64,000 bases of DNA from UBA1413 sp964461455 (GCA_964461455.1 CAYWUJ010000004.1:1-64000), one strand, 5' to 3'; numbered from the stretch's first letter, positions 53,423 to 62,502 are shown. Numbers and translations are program-made. Notes: generated by a model not told the origin, from the sequence alone.

Positions 53423-54094
53423 TCAGAAATAGATTTCGGCAACAATATCGGACCAGGGAACTCCCCGGGCGATCAGAATATCTCGTGCCTCCACCACCAT
53501 CAGAGGATTTCCGCACAGGAAAAAACGGGTGTTCACGGGGAAGCTCTCCTGTTGTTCCAGAAAAGCCGTCAAACGGCCGTGAAACACACCGTCGGCCTCT
53601 TCCCCCGAACAACAACGTATATAACGGTTACCCAACCCTTTTTGGAGTTCCTCCCCGAAATAAAACTGGTGAAGGAAGCGCACGCCGTGCACCAGGGTTT
53701 TGTGAATTCCTGATCCCGACCTGAACATGCTGTAAAAAGGAGCGATGCCTGTGCCCGTGGCTATCCACCAGGCAGGGGTTTCGTCATCGGTGAATGTCCC
53801 ATAGGGTGCCGATACATATATAATATCACCGGCGCCGAGAGCGGCCATCCTCGGAGTCAGAGATCCCTCTTCCTTCACATTGAAAAGAACGGTCATCTCA
53901 TCTCCCCGGTTACTACTGCACAGACTGTAAATCCGGGGGTCCTCGTTACGGTTCAGGGCAATTTTCACCACCTGCCCGGGAAGAAAATCATCTTCCCGCT
54001 TCCAGGTGATCAGATGAACACGCGGTGAAATCTCCACGTTAGCCTCTATGGTCACCGCCTTTAACCTCTGCCCCTCCTTGAAATTGTTTTCCAT
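53423..54094 (-). CDS. FAD/NAD(P)-binding oxidoreductase (ferredoxin-NADP reductase-like)
   Basis: The 223-residue protein has the ferredoxin reductase two-domain fold. An FAD-binding beta-barrel carries RIYSLCSS (residues about 54-61), and a nucleotide-binding domain carries ATGTGIAPFYSMF and FFLCGNPLMVVEARDIL, ending in the aromatic IYF that stacks on the flavin. There is no iron-sulfur domain, so it must pass electrons to or from a separate partner, probably ferredoxin or flavodoxin. It is cotranscribed with rlmN (19 bp), a radical SAM enzyme that needs such reducing power. That link is suggestive only. Confidence 0.85.
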   Translation of the reverse strand: MENNFKEGQRLKAVTIEANVEISPRVHLITWKREDDFLPGQVVKIALNRNEDPRIYSLCSSNRGDEMTVLFNVKEEGSLTPRMAALGAGDIIYVSAPYGTFTDDETPAWWIATGTGIAPFYSMFRSGSGIHKTLVHGVRFLHQFYFGEELQKGLGNRYIRCCSGEEADGVFHGRLTAFLEQQESFPVNTRFFLCGNPLMVVEARDILIARGVPWSDIVAEIYF

Positions 54095-54214
54095 CAGTAT
54101 CTTTAACCGGCTTCAAAAATAGTGATTCCGCACCACAAACTTCGTGAACGCCGGCAGATAAACCCTTCGGCAGAAAAAAGGTTCAGCTACTTCTTGATAT
54201 TTTTAATAAGTAAC

Positions 54215-54246
54215 TTGCATTTCACAAAAATATTCTCCAAATTTGG
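54215..54246 (+). promoter_or_regulatory. Candidate promoter with palindromic operator for the ROK regulator
   Basis: TTG at 54215-54217 and CAAATTTG at 54238-54245 (one mismatch from TAnnTTTG) are separated by 20 bp, ending 17 bp before the ATG at 54262. The -7-like element lies within a perfect 10-bp palindrome CCAAATTTGG (54237-54246), a possible self-regulation site. The opposite strand carries TATTTTTG at 54232-54225 for the divergent gene. Confidence 0.35.
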
Positions 54247-54261
54247 GTCAACTTAGCGACC

Positions 54262-55476
54262 ATGGAATTTCTTTTCAGGAACAACAAACAGATGCAGGGG
54301 GTTGAGCTGAAGAAAGTCAGCCAGCAGAAGCAGATCGTCAGATCGTTGTATTTCAACGGTCCCGAGTCGAATGCCGTGCTTTCGAGGGATTTGGGGCTGA
54401 GTACCCCCAAGATCAACAGTTTACTGCAGGAGATGATCCTGCGGGGGACGGTACTGGAGCTGGGGCAGGGGGATTCCAGCGGTGGCCGGCGGCCGGTGAT
54501 GTATGGACTGGCCCCTGATGCTTTTTACGTGGTGGGGATTACCATCAACGTCAATTATTCGGTGATTGTGATTTTCAACTCTCAGAACAGGGAGGTGAGC
54601 GGGCCCCATTATTTCCCCATCAGGATGGAGCGGGATTTCGTCCTTTTTGAGCGGTTAAACCACCATTTGCAGGAGAAGCTGAAATCGGACGGAATCGCCG
54701 CTGACAAGGTGATTGCCGTGGGTATGGAGTTTCCGGGACTGGTCCATCAGGTCAGGAAAATCAACAAGACCTATTTTCCGGCCATTGGCGATCTGCACCA
54801 GCGCCTGGGCACCCTGTTTGGGGTTCCTGTCTTTTTTGACAACGATGCCCGCATGCGTACCTTTGCCGAACAGCACTTCGGGCTGGCCCGGGGGAAACAG
54901 CATGTGCTGATGGTTCACTGCGACTGGGGTATCGGCATGGGACTGATCATCAACGGTCAGCCATACGGGGGCAAATCGGGTTTCTCAGGAGAATTCGGGC
55001 ATATCCCCATGGTCGACAACGGCATTCTGTGCACCTGCGGAAAAATCGGGTGCCTCGAAACCATCGCCTCTGTGCCTGCCATTGCCCGACAAGCCCGTGA
55101 AGGCGTCGAAAAGGGGAACTCATCACTGATTCTGTCGCTTGTCGACGACGATCAGGAAAGAATAACCACCGGTACGGTCATTGAGGCCGCCCGCCTGGGG
55201 GATCAGTTTTCTATTTCTATACTGACGCAGGCAGGGTTCTGGTTGGGAAAAGGGATCGCCCACCTGATCCAGATTTTCAATCCCGAGCTGATCATCATCG
55301 GCGGTAAAGTGGCTGAGGCCGGGCAGTTCATGCTGGCCCCCATTCAGCAGGCCATCTTCACCTATACCAACAGTGACATCAGCAGCGATACCGAAATTCT
55401 CTTTTCTGTGCTGGGGGTCAGGGCAGGAGCCATAGGAGCCGCTGCCTATGCCCTCGAAAAACTCACCACTTCATAA
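54262..55476 (+). CDS. ROK-family transcriptional regulator (NagC/XylR type)
   Basis: The 404-residue protein has an N-terminal winged helix (residues about 15-75, SNAVLSRDLGLSTPKINSLL) and a ROK sugar-sensing domain. That domain has VGMEFPGLV, DNDARMRTFAEQHFG, DWGIGMGLIINGQ and the zinc motif in GHIPMV-CTCGKIGCLETIAS. It would repress or activate the downstream genes in response to a sugar or sugar phosphate. It is the first gene of a run with a NagB-PIG-L fusion (26 bp) and a ROK kinase, so an amino sugar effector is likely. Confidence 0.9.
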   Translation: MEFLFRNNKQMQGVELKKVSQQKQIVRSLYFNGPESNAVLSRDLGLSTPKINSLLQEMILRGTVLELGQGDSSGGRRPVMYGLAPDAFYVVGITINVNYSVIVIFNSQNREVSGPHYFPIRMERDFVLFERLNHHLQEKLKSDGIAADKVIAVGMEFPGLVHQVRKINKTYFPAIGDLHQRLGTLFGVPVFFDNDARMRTFAEQHFGLARGKQHVLMVHCDWGIGMGLIINGQPYGGKSGFSGEFGHIPMVDNGILCTCGKIGCLETIASVPAIARQAREGVEKGNSSLILSLVDDDQERITTGTVIEAARLGDQFSISILTQAGFWLGKGIAHLIQIFNPELIIIGGKVAEAGQFMLAPIQQAIFTYTNSDISSDTEILFSVLGVRAGAIGAAAYALEKLTTS

Positions 55477-55502
55477 AAAAAACGACAAATTATAAACACC
55501 TT

Positions 55503-57821
55503 ATGAGAAATTTCACGCCCGTAGAAGAAGCCTTTTACCAGGAATCAGGTCACCACGAGATCACTACTCAGGCGACCTATCTCATCGTCGACAACTTTCC
55601 CAAACTGGGATTACTTTCAGCGCTTAGTTTTCTGGAGTGGACGGGAAACAACCCCGAGGGCGTGATTTCTCTGCCCACGAGTAAGACCGCGCAGCACTTC
55701 CTGAAGAACACGCGGCTGCTCCTTGAGAACTGGGACAACCGGGAAGGCCTGAAGATCCGTGAAAAATACGGACTGGGAGGTATGGCCCGCCCCGATCTGC
55801 GGGGACTCCGGTTTGTACAGGCGGGGGAGTTTTACCCCATCAACTCGGCCCAGCACAACAGCCTGTGGAACTACGCCTGGAACTACTATATCAAGGATTT
55901 CGGACTGGATCCGGCCCGGGCCCTGCTGATCAACTCCGACGAAATTCCCCTGGCCGACGGGAAGAGTTATACCGCTATTTTCCCCGACATGAAGATCGAC
56001 CTTTCGCTTCGTTTCCGGGAAGCCAGAAACCATCTGGAAAAAATGCAGCAGCGCTCGGTCTTCATGATTGACAACTGGTGCAGGGAATACGAAGAGAAGA
56101 TCAGGGACCAGGGGGGCATCGGGTTTTTCCTGGGGCCCATAGGTCCCGACGGCCATATCGTTTTTAACACCCGGGGGACCAGTCACTACAACCCCACCCG
56201 GCTGACCGAAACCAATTTCGAGACGCAGGCGGTGACTGCGGGAGATCTCGGAGGTATTGAGGTATCGCGTAACCGGTTGGTGATTACCATCGGACTGGGA
56301 ACCCTGACCTTCAACCCGCAGGCCAAGACCATCGTATACGCCGCAGGAGAAGCCATTGCCGCCGTCATCCGTGATTCCCTGGAGAGCCAGCCGGGCAACA
56401 TATATCCGGCCTCTGCCTTCCATAAACTGGAGAACGCCAGGGTTTACCTTACCCGGGGCGCCGGGGTGAAACTCCGCGACAGCATCAGGGAGTACTACTT
56501 CGGATCTCCCTGGAATCACCAAAAGACAGAACGGGCAGTCATCGGCCTGTGTAAAAAGGTGAACAAATTCGGGCACAGACTGACCCTCGACGACCTGAAA
56601 GCTGACGAATTCTGCAGCCGCATTCCCCAACTGGATGAAAATACCGTACAGACGGTCATCGACTCTATTCTGGCCAAGATGGAACGGGGAATGAAGAAAG
56701 AGGTCAACCAGGTATACTACCACACAGGACCTCACCACGATGACATCATGCTAGGAATAATGCCAGTGACCAACCGGCAGAGCCGCGAGGCTACCAATGA
56801 GATGCACTTTTCGGTGCTCACCTCAGGTTTTACCGCGGTCACCAACCATTTCATGCTTGACCTGCTCAGAGATACCCTGCACCTGATCGGCAGGGGGAAA
56901 ATTGAAATGATCAATTATCCCGACTTTTTTGAAAAAGGATTCCAGTACAAGTGGGATAAGGATGTTTACCACTATCTCGACAACATTGCCGCCATGGATG
57001 AGGAAGGCAAGAGGCGCGGGGTGTGTCACCGTCTGGTCAGGGCCATGGTCAGCATATGGGAGATGAAGGACCGGCAGGGACTGGTCACCGCCATCAGGGA
57101 AACCATAGATCTTCTGGAAAGGAGCTACGATGGGGCGAAGAATCCCCCGAACGTACAGAAACTCAAGGGAATGATACGTGAGTTTGAAGAAGAACTGGTT
57201 TGGGCGCATTACGGCGTTCCGGTGAAGAATGTCCACCATCTGCGCCTGGGCTTTTACCAGGGCGATGTCTTTGGCGCCGGCCCCGACCGCACCCGTGATG
57301 TCCTTCCTATCCTTAACGACTTCAGAAAATATAAACCCACAGTGATCAGTTTGGCCATGGACCCCGAAGGAAGCGGCCCCGACACCCACTACAAGGTGCT
57401 GCAGGCCATCGCCGCCGCCGTGGCCGAATGGAACAGGGAAACCGACCTCTCCCACCTGAGAATCATCGGCTACCGGAATGTTTGGTTCCGCTTCAACCCC
57501 TCCGATGTCGAAGTGATCGTCCCGGTATCCATGAATTCCCTGGCGGTACTCGACAAATCATTCACCGACTGCTACCTGACCCAGGTCAACGCCTCCTTTC
57601 CGAGCTACCAGCTCGACGGGAAATTCAGCGAGCTGACGCAGAAAATCTGGATGGAACAGCACAAGCAGATCCAGTACCTCCTGGGCAAGAATTTCTACTA
57701 TGAGAACGACTCCCCCCTGCTGAAGGCCACCCACGGACTCATCTACCTCAGAGAACTCAACGTGCAGGAGTTTCTCACCGAAGCCAGCAAACTGGGAAAA
57801 TCGGTTGAAGGACTCTTCTGA
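55503..57821 (+). CDS. NagB-like domain fused to PIG-L/LmbE-like deacetylase domain
   Basis: The 772-residue protein joins two enzyme folds. Residues about 20-330 resemble glucosamine-6-phosphate deaminase (LPTSKTAQ, LLINSDEIPLADG, GPIGPDGHIVFN at 211-222, ITIGLGTLTF). Residues about 400-700 resemble zinc deacetylases of the PIG-L/LmbE family: GPHHDDIMLG at 409-418 replaces the usual PHPDDE, and DPEGSGPDTH (620-629) supplies the later ligand histidine. Similar fusions exist in Bacteroides, annotated as glucosamine-6-phosphate deaminase-like. The likely job is to deacetylate and deaminate an N-acetyl amino sugar phosphate. The altered PIG-L motif makes activity uncertain. It is cotranscribed with the ROK regulator. 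Confidence 0.82.
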   Translation: MRNFTPVEEAFYQESGHHEITTQATYLIVDNFPKLGLLSALSFLEWTGNNPEGVISLPTSKTAQHFLKNTRLLLENWDNREGLKIREKYGLGGMARPDLRGLRFVQAGEFYPINSAQHNSLWNYAWNYYIKDFGLDPARALLINSDEIPLADGKSYTAIFPDMKIDLSLRFREARNHLEKMQQRSVFMIDNWCREYEEKIRDQGGIGFFLGPIGPDGHIVFNTRGTSHYNPTRLTETNFETQAVTAGDLGGIEVSRNRLVITIGLGTLTFNPQAKTIVYAAGEAIAAVIRDSLESQPGNIYPASAFHKLENARVYLTRGAGVKLRDSIREYYFGSPWNHQKTERAVIGLCKKVNKFGHRLTLDDLKADEFCSRIPQLDENTVQTVIDSILAKMERGMKKEVNQVYYHTGPHHDDIMLGIMPVTNRQSREATNEMHFSVLTSGFTAVTNHFMLDLLRDTLHLIGRGKIEMINYPDFFEKGFQYKWDKDVYHYLDNIAAMDEEGKRRGVCHRLVRAMVSIWEMKDRQGLVTAIRETIDLLERSYDGAKNPPNVQKLKGMIREFEEELVWAHYGVPVKNVHHLRLGFYQGDVFGAGPDRTRDVLPILNDFRKYKPTVISLAMDPEGSGPDTHYKVLQAIAAAVAEWNRETDLSHLRIIGYRNVWFRFNPSDVEVIVPVSMNSLAVLDKSFTDCYLTQVNASFPSYQLDGKFSELTQKIWMEQHKQIQYLLGKNFYYENDSPLLKATHGLIYLRELNVQEFLTEASKLGKSVEGLF

Positions 57822-57847
57822 CCGGAAGACGCAATTCAATAATTATC

Positions 57848-57855
57848 TACATTTG
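57848..57855 (+). promoter_or_regulatory. Candidate -7 element (TACATTTG) for the ROK kinase gene
   Basis: Exact TAnnTTTG match 26 bp before ATG 57882, so the kinase may also be transcribed on its own. Confidence 0.38.
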
Positions 57856-57881
57856 CAGGGAATAAACCTGTATGAGCTGTT

Positions 57882-58724
57882 ATGAAAATCATCGGTGTTG
57901 ACGTTGGAGGAACCAAGATAAGTGCCGGACTGGTCCATGAAGGCAGGATAGTGAAGGAGTCGACGGTAGACACTCCCTTTGACCGGCCGCAATATGAAGT
58001 GGTACAAGCCCTTTACCAGGCCATCGACGAAGTTTTTGACCCCTCGGTTGCCGGCATTGGGATTGGGGTACCCGGATTGGTGGATCTTGAGGAGAACACG
58101 GTTCTCGATGTCATTAACATTCCCAGTTGGGATGCCGTCCCCCTGAAGGAGCTGGTTACGGAATATTTCAATAAAAAGGTGTTTGTGAACAACGATGCCA
58201 ACTGTTTTGCCCTCGGGGAGAAGTATTTTGGCAAGGGGAAGCCGTATGCCCACTTTGTGGGGCTGACTCTTGGCACCGGCATGGGTGCAGGGATCATCAT
58301 CAACCACCATCTCTATCCGGGGAGGCTTTGTGGTGCCGGTGAGTTCGGCAATATTTTCTACCGCGATAAAAACATGGAAGCTTATGCCAGCGGCCAGTTT
58401 TTCCGTGACAAGGGAATCGACGGCAAGCTTCTGTTCCGCCGGGCGACCATCGGCGATCCGGCAGCCCTGAAGCTCTTCGAGGATCTGGGAAAACATATCG
58501 GACGGGCGGTGGCCAACATCCTCTTTGCCCTGGCTCCCGAGGCCATCATCTTCGGAGGGTCGGTCAGCAAAGGCTATAAGTTCTTCGGAGACTCCATGAA
58601 CGAATTCCTCGAGGACAACTTCCCCTACCGCAGGCTATACAACAAACTGGCCCTGGAAGTTTCCGACGGGGAAAATACAGGCATCCTGGGAGCCTCCTCC
58701 CTGGTCCTCGACAACCTCTCCTAA
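57882..58724 (+). CDS. ROK-family sugar kinase lacking the zinc motif
   Basis: The 280-residue protein has the ROK ATPase core: GVDVGGTKISAGLV, GVPGLVDLE, VNNDANCFALGEKYFG with the catalytic Asp, and GLTLGTGMGAGIIIN. The usual ExGH and CxCGxxGCxE zinc-binding segment is replaced by GAGEFGNIFYRDKNMEAYAS, so the substrate-binding histidine and the zinc cysteines are absent. It lies 60 bp after the NagB-PIG-L gene, so it may phosphorylate the sugar used by that protein. The lost motif may shift substrate specificity. The stop overlaps the convergent gene by 4 bp. Confidence 0.85.
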   Translation: MKIIGVDVGGTKISAGLVHEGRIVKESTVDTPFDRPQYEVVQALYQAIDEVFDPSVAGIGIGVPGLVDLEENTVLDVINIPSWDAVPLKELVTEYFNKKVFVNNDANCFALGEKYFGKGKPYAHFVGLTLGTGMGAGIIINHHLYPGRLCGAGEFGNIFYRDKNMEAYASGQFFRDKGIDGKLLFRRATIGDPAALKLFEDLGKHIGRAVANILFALAPEAIIFGGSVSKGYKFFGDSMNEFLEDNFPYRRLYNKLALEVSDGENTGILGASSLVLDNLS

Positions 58725-59161
58725 TCCACGACCCCCTTTTTCTCCCAATTCAGTTTCTTCCCGAAACCCAGGCGGTTATCGGTCATTTTTATGGTCTCCA
58801 GGTCGACGATCCAGAGGTTGGCATTCATAAGAACGGCAAAGGGAAACCGGGCCAGGTAAACACGGGTGACCTTCCCCTTTTCCTCTTCGGAAGGACGACG
58901 CATAATCCCCGTGAACTGGACCCCCTGCACTTTGCTGACCACACTGGTTTCCAGCACAATACCCCCTGCCACCACCGGGTTGACCATCACTTCCCTCACA
59001 TGACGGGTTTGATCATCGGAGGTGAACACCAGCCAGTTCTCCTCCTTCATATAGGCATAAAAACAGTGGCACACCCAGGGAGTGTTTCCCGATGTAGTGG
59101 CCAGGGAAACCACATGGTGCTTCTTTATAAAATCGGTGATCCTTTTTTCGGGTAACGACAT
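58721..59161 (-). CDS. Pyridoxamine 5'-phosphate oxidase-like flavin-binding protein (YhbP/UPF0306-like)
   Basis: The 146-residue protein has the split-barrel FMN-binding pattern (HHVVSLATTSGNTPWVCHCF, WLVFTSDDQTRHVREVMVNP, VQGVQFTGIMRRP, FPFAVLMNANLWIVDL). It resembles the YhbP/UPF0306 group rather than true PNPOx. The function of that group is not settled; FMN or heme binding is likely. A TATATTTG -7 element lies 17 bp before the ATG. It is convergent with the ROK kinase, and the stop codons overlap. Confidence 0.78.
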   Translation of the reverse strand: MSLPEKRITDFIKKHHVVSLATTSGNTPWVCHCFYAYMKEENWLVFTSDDQTRHVREVMVNPVVAGGIVLETSVVSKVQGVQFTGIMRRPSEEEKGKVTRVYLARFPFAVLMNANLWIVDLETIKMTDNRLGFGKKLNWEKKGVVD

Positions 59162-59178
59162 AATATTTCTTTAAACCA

Positions 59179-59186
59179 CAAATATA
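59179..59186 (-). promoter_or_regulatory. Candidate -7 element (TATATTTG) for the PNPOx-like gene
   Basis: Exact TAnnTTTG match on the minus strand, 17 bp before ATG 59161, implying a very short leader. Confidence 0.42.
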
Positions 59187-59258
59187 CACATGTAATCCCG
59201 GAACCTGCGGGCACACTCCCCCCGGAGGGTATGAATCCGGCGGGAAGACAAAAGAAAA

Positions 59259-61196
59259 TCACCGCCTTATAAGAAGGGAGACAGCCTCCCTCCTGTTGGT
59301 GGTCACACGGGCCAGATAAGTCCCGGCAGTCAACCAGGGAGCCGAAAATGAATGACTCCCGGGACGAAGTTCAGAGAGCAGGGTTCCCGACAGGGTGAAG
59401 ATTTCGACCTTCTCCGCAGTTTCACCCGCCGGCAGGGCAAGGTGCCAGGTGCCCCCTGACGGATTCGGGTACACGGAAAGAGCGGTTCCGGTCCCGGCCA
59501 TCGTATTGATCCCCGACGTTTTGCTGATTTGCCTGATAAGCCACAAATCGGGATCTATCACCATTTCTTCCACAGCAAAACCCACGTTGACGCCAAAGAG
59601 TTGTCCGTTATAACGGTGGTCAAACCTGAAGTCGGTGGAATCCCTTCTTCCGGTACTGTAAAACCTGACCGGAACGGGCATCTCAAAAAAAGCAACGGAA
59701 CTATGGACGGGGAGCTGTGAGAGCGAAATATCCACAAATCCTCCTTGCTGTTGTTCCCAGGTGGCGGAATATACAGGATAGCCCTCTCCGTAATACCAGT
59801 CATTGAAAAATTCTGTCAAATCGCGACCTGAAGCGGCCTCCAGGTGATGCACCACTTTTTCATGGGTGGCAAATCCGTATTTCACAGCGGGGTCGGCGGC
59901 ATAATCTCTCAGCGCGCTAAAAAAAGCAGGATCTCCCATGATCCAGCGCAGCATGTGGAGAAGGTAGGCTCCCTTGTTGTAAGAGAGGCGGCTGTCAAAG
60001 ATGCGGTTGACCAGGGTAGTATCGGCCACGTAAACCGATCCTTCGGGTTGCCTCACAATGGAGTTCAGGGTATTGGAGAGCCATGTTTTCCAATAGATAC
60101 CGTCGAAAAGATGTTCGTAGGCCAGTCCGGTGGCATAGGTGGCGAATCCCTCATTCAGCCAAATATCATGCCATGAGGCCAGGGTAATGCTGTTGCCGAA
60201 CCAGGAGTGGGCCAGTTCGTGGGCGACCAGTTCAAATTCGAGGTTTCCCATGAAGCTCATGGTCTGGTGTTCCATGCCCCCGCCCCATCCGAACTGGGCA
60301 TGGCCATATTTTTCTTTCGCAAAGGGGTATTCCCCGAAAAGCCGGCTATAGAGGGAGATCAGGCTCAGGGTCGGCCCCGCCTTTGATTTTGCATAATCGA
60401 GGTTTTCGGGGTAAACGAAATTGACAACCGGAAGTTTAACGCCGCTGTCCAGGCCGAGCGTATCCGCAAAATCGGTGTAGTTGGTCACCGCTATGGCCAC
60501 CAGGTAGGTGGCGATGGGATAACGGTGTTTCCAGGTCATGGTCCTTTTCCCTTCATGAAGGGTTTCCGAAACCAGCACCCCGTTGCCGGCGGTCCGGTAT
60601 AATTCGGGTGTGGTGACGATGAAATCGGTCGAATCGATCTTGTCGGCCAATGATTGCTTGCAGGGCCACCATTCATAAGCCCCAAAGGGTTCCGAAAGGG
60701 TCCACATCACCGGAACACCGGCATGCTGACTCGTTTCAAAAGATCCGAAACCCGATTGCATGGGTTCTCCATGGTAATAGACCGTCACGGAATCCACATC
60801 ACCGGCGGAAAGGAATTCCGCAAGAGTGATCTCCAGAAGATCACCGGAGTGGGTGAAAGAGAGGTGCCCCTGCCTTACGGTGACGGAATCCACCACCATA
60901 TTGGATTTCAGGTCGAAGCGAAGAGGGTTCATTCCGTCCCTGTTTGAGAGAAAACAGGAGGTGACTCCCCCGGAAATGAACCTGATGGCCGGATCGACCT
61001 GCCATACCATGCGCTGGTATATGAGATCGTAATCCCCGGCCCACGAAGACTCCGTAATAGCGGCCTTTTTCACCCAATGCCCAGCCTCATCAAGGGCTTT
61101 CTTTTCGGTGAACCCGGGATCAGGGGCCTGGGAAAAGAGCGTCAGAGGAAGCAGGGAGCACAAAAAAAGACAGATATACGGGAGCATGAGCCTCAT
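59259..61196 (-). CDS. Secreted M1-family aminopeptidase with type IX sorting domain
   Basis: The 645-residue protein has a signal peptide (residues 1-23) and an M1 catalytic domain with the GGGMEHQ exopeptidase motif (305-311), zinc site HELAH (326-330) and Glu349 in WLNEGFATY. The last 80 residues are a type A type IX sorting domain: LSVYPNPSGGTWHLAL, KVEIFTLSGTLL and AGTYLARVTTNRREAVSLLI. It should cross the inner membrane by Sec and the outer membrane through the GldKLMN/PorP machinery encoded at 39.7-45.5 kb. It would release N-terminal amino acids from peptides outside the cell. It is monocistronic by position. Confidence 0.94.
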   Translation of the reverse strand: MRLMLPYICLFLCSLLPLTLFSQAPDPGFTEKKALDEAGHWVKKAAITESSWAGDYDLIYQRMVWQVDPAIRFISGGVTSCFLSNRDGMNPLRFDLKSNMVVDSVTVRQGHLSFTHSGDLLEITLAEFLSAGDVDSVTVYYHGEPMQSGFGSFETSQHAGVPVMWTLSEPFGAYEWWPCKQSLADKIDSTDFIVTTPELYRTAGNGVLVSETLHEGKRTMTWKHRYPIATYLVAIAVTNYTDFADTLGLDSGVKLPVVNFVYPENLDYAKSKAGPTLSLISLYSRLFGEYPFAKEKYGHAQFGWGGGMEHQTMSFMGNLEFELVAHELAHSWFGNSITLASWHDIWLNEGFATYATGLAYEHLFDGIYWKTWLSNTLNSIVRQPEGSVYVADTTLVNRIFDSRLSYNKGAYLLHMLRWIMGDPAFFSALRDYAADPAVKYGFATHEKVVHHLEAASGRDLTEFFNDWYYGEGYPVYSATWEQQQGGFVDISLSQLPVHSSVAFFEMPVPVRFYSTGRRDSTDFRFDHRYNGQLFGVNVGFAVEEMVIDPDLWLIRQISKTSGINTMAGTGTALSVYPNPSGGTWHLALPAGETAEKVEIFTLSGTLLSELRPGSHSFSAPWLTAGTYLARVTTNRREAVSLLIRR

Positions 61197-61412
61197 CGGA
61201 ACGAACGGGTTTTAAGTCATAAAAATATAAAAAACGGGGCTTCCCCGGAGTCCGGGACGACATTCTTTCCCTGAAAGAAAGAGAAAAGGCACAGCGCCCA
61301 CAAAGGGAATGCCCTTGTGACCGCCATGCCTTCATCAGGCCCACACTGTGACGAAGAGGATGATCGAACCCGGGATAATCGTTCGCCTCAGTGGGGAGAT
61401 ATTCCCCGGTTG

Positions 61413-62414
61413 TTATTTTTCCAGTTCCTTCCACACCAGAGCGCTGGCTCCCACGATGGCGGCATCGCCGGGTTTCAGCTGAGAGGGAAGGATCTTGATT
61501 TTATTCTTGAAAATGGGAAGCAGGTGTCTTTCCATGCTCTCCCTGGTGGGTTTGAAGATCAGTTCGCCGGCTGCCGTAGGTCCCCCGAAAAGGAAGATAG
61601 CTTCAGGGCTGAGGTGGTGAACGGTATCAGCGAGGCCCTGGCCGAGATAATCCCCGGTTTTCTCGAACACTAAATTAGCGACTTTATCACCCGCCACTGC
61701 GGCATCATAGATCATTTTGGAGTCGAGTTCCAGGAAAGACCTCTTGGCCAGCATGCTGTCGGTGGCATTGTAATGGGCCATAAGTTCGAAGGCGGTCCTT
61801 TTCATGCCAGGCGCCGAGCAGTAAGCTTCGAGGTGGCCCAGAGAACCGCAGCCGCAGAGTCTTCCTCCGGGAATCAGGGTGGTATGACCACACTCCCCGG
61901 CGAAGCCATCATGGCCATAGACCAGGTCACCATTCACGACCACGCCGCTTCCCACGCCGGTACCCAGGGTGTACATCACAAAATTCTTCATTCCGCGGGC
62001 TCCGCCGTAAATCATTTCTCCGATGGCAGCGGCATTGGCATCATTGGTGAGGGCCAGGGCCGGCATTTCCGGGAAATGACTCCTGAGCAGCTTGATGAAA
62101 TGAAGAACTCCCCTGAAGGAGAGGTTCGGGGCATACTCAATGGTGCCGTTGTAGTAATTGCCATTGGGGGCACCAATGCCAATTCCGAGCACTTCCAGAT
62201 TCTCATTCAGTAGCGTGCCTGAATCGATCAGCTTCTGGATGGCTTCAGTCAACTCCTCAATGAACTTTTCAAAATCCCCGTGCGTGGCCGTGGGAATATT
62301 GTCCTTAAACATGACATTGCCTTCAACGTCGACAACCCCGATAGCCGTATTGGTGCCGCCAACGTCCACTCCAATGGCAACTTTTTTCGTCACCTTTTCT
62401 TCACTTTTCTTCAT
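61413..62414 (-). CDS. ROK-family glucokinase-like sugar kinase
   Basis: The 333-residue protein has GVDVGGTNTAIGVV (ATP site), GAPNGNYYNGTIEYAPNL, TNDANAAAIGEMIYGGA with the catalytic Asp, YTLGTGVGSGVVVNG and GECGHTTLIPGG. The zinc motif reads CGCGSLGHLEAY, with His at the position of the last Cys of CxCGxxGCxE; His can still bind zinc. It would phosphorylate glucose or a related hexose in the cytoplasm. It stands alone, with a candidate -7 element 89 bp upstream. The 216-bp gap 61197-61412 after it holds no gene I can support. Confidence 0.9.
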   Translation of the reverse strand: MKKSEEKVTKKVAIGVDVGGTNTAIGVVDVEGNVMFKDNIPTATHGDFEKFIEELTEAIQKLIDSGTLLNENLEVLGIGIGAPNGNYYNGTIEYAPNLSFRGVLHFIKLLRSHFPEMPALALTNDANAAAIGEMIYGGARGMKNFVMYTLGTGVGSGVVVNGDLVYGHDGFAGECGHTTLIPGGRLCGCGSLGHLEAYCSAPGMKRTAFELMAHYNATDSMLAKRSFLELDSKMIYDAAVAGDKVANLVFEKTGDYLGQGLADTVHHLSPEAIFLFGGPTAAGELIFKPTRESMERHLLPIFKNKIKILPSQLKPGDAAIVGASALVWKELEK

Positions 62415-62502
62415 ATGGTTTTTTATTAGCGTATTTCGAGCCCTTCAACCGGGTCAAAGCAGGATATGTGTTAATATATGCTGAATCTGCCGGAAAAGCG
62501 AA

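Noticed and set aside
55617..56738. 373-codon minus-strand frame inside the NagB-PIG-L fusion
   Set aside because: Antisense shadow with no motif; the sense protein has two recognisable domains.
61340..61412. TTCGATC sequence resembling a tRNA T arm on the minus strand
   Set aside because: The flanking bases do not form a T stem, and no acceptor or anticodon arm could be built.
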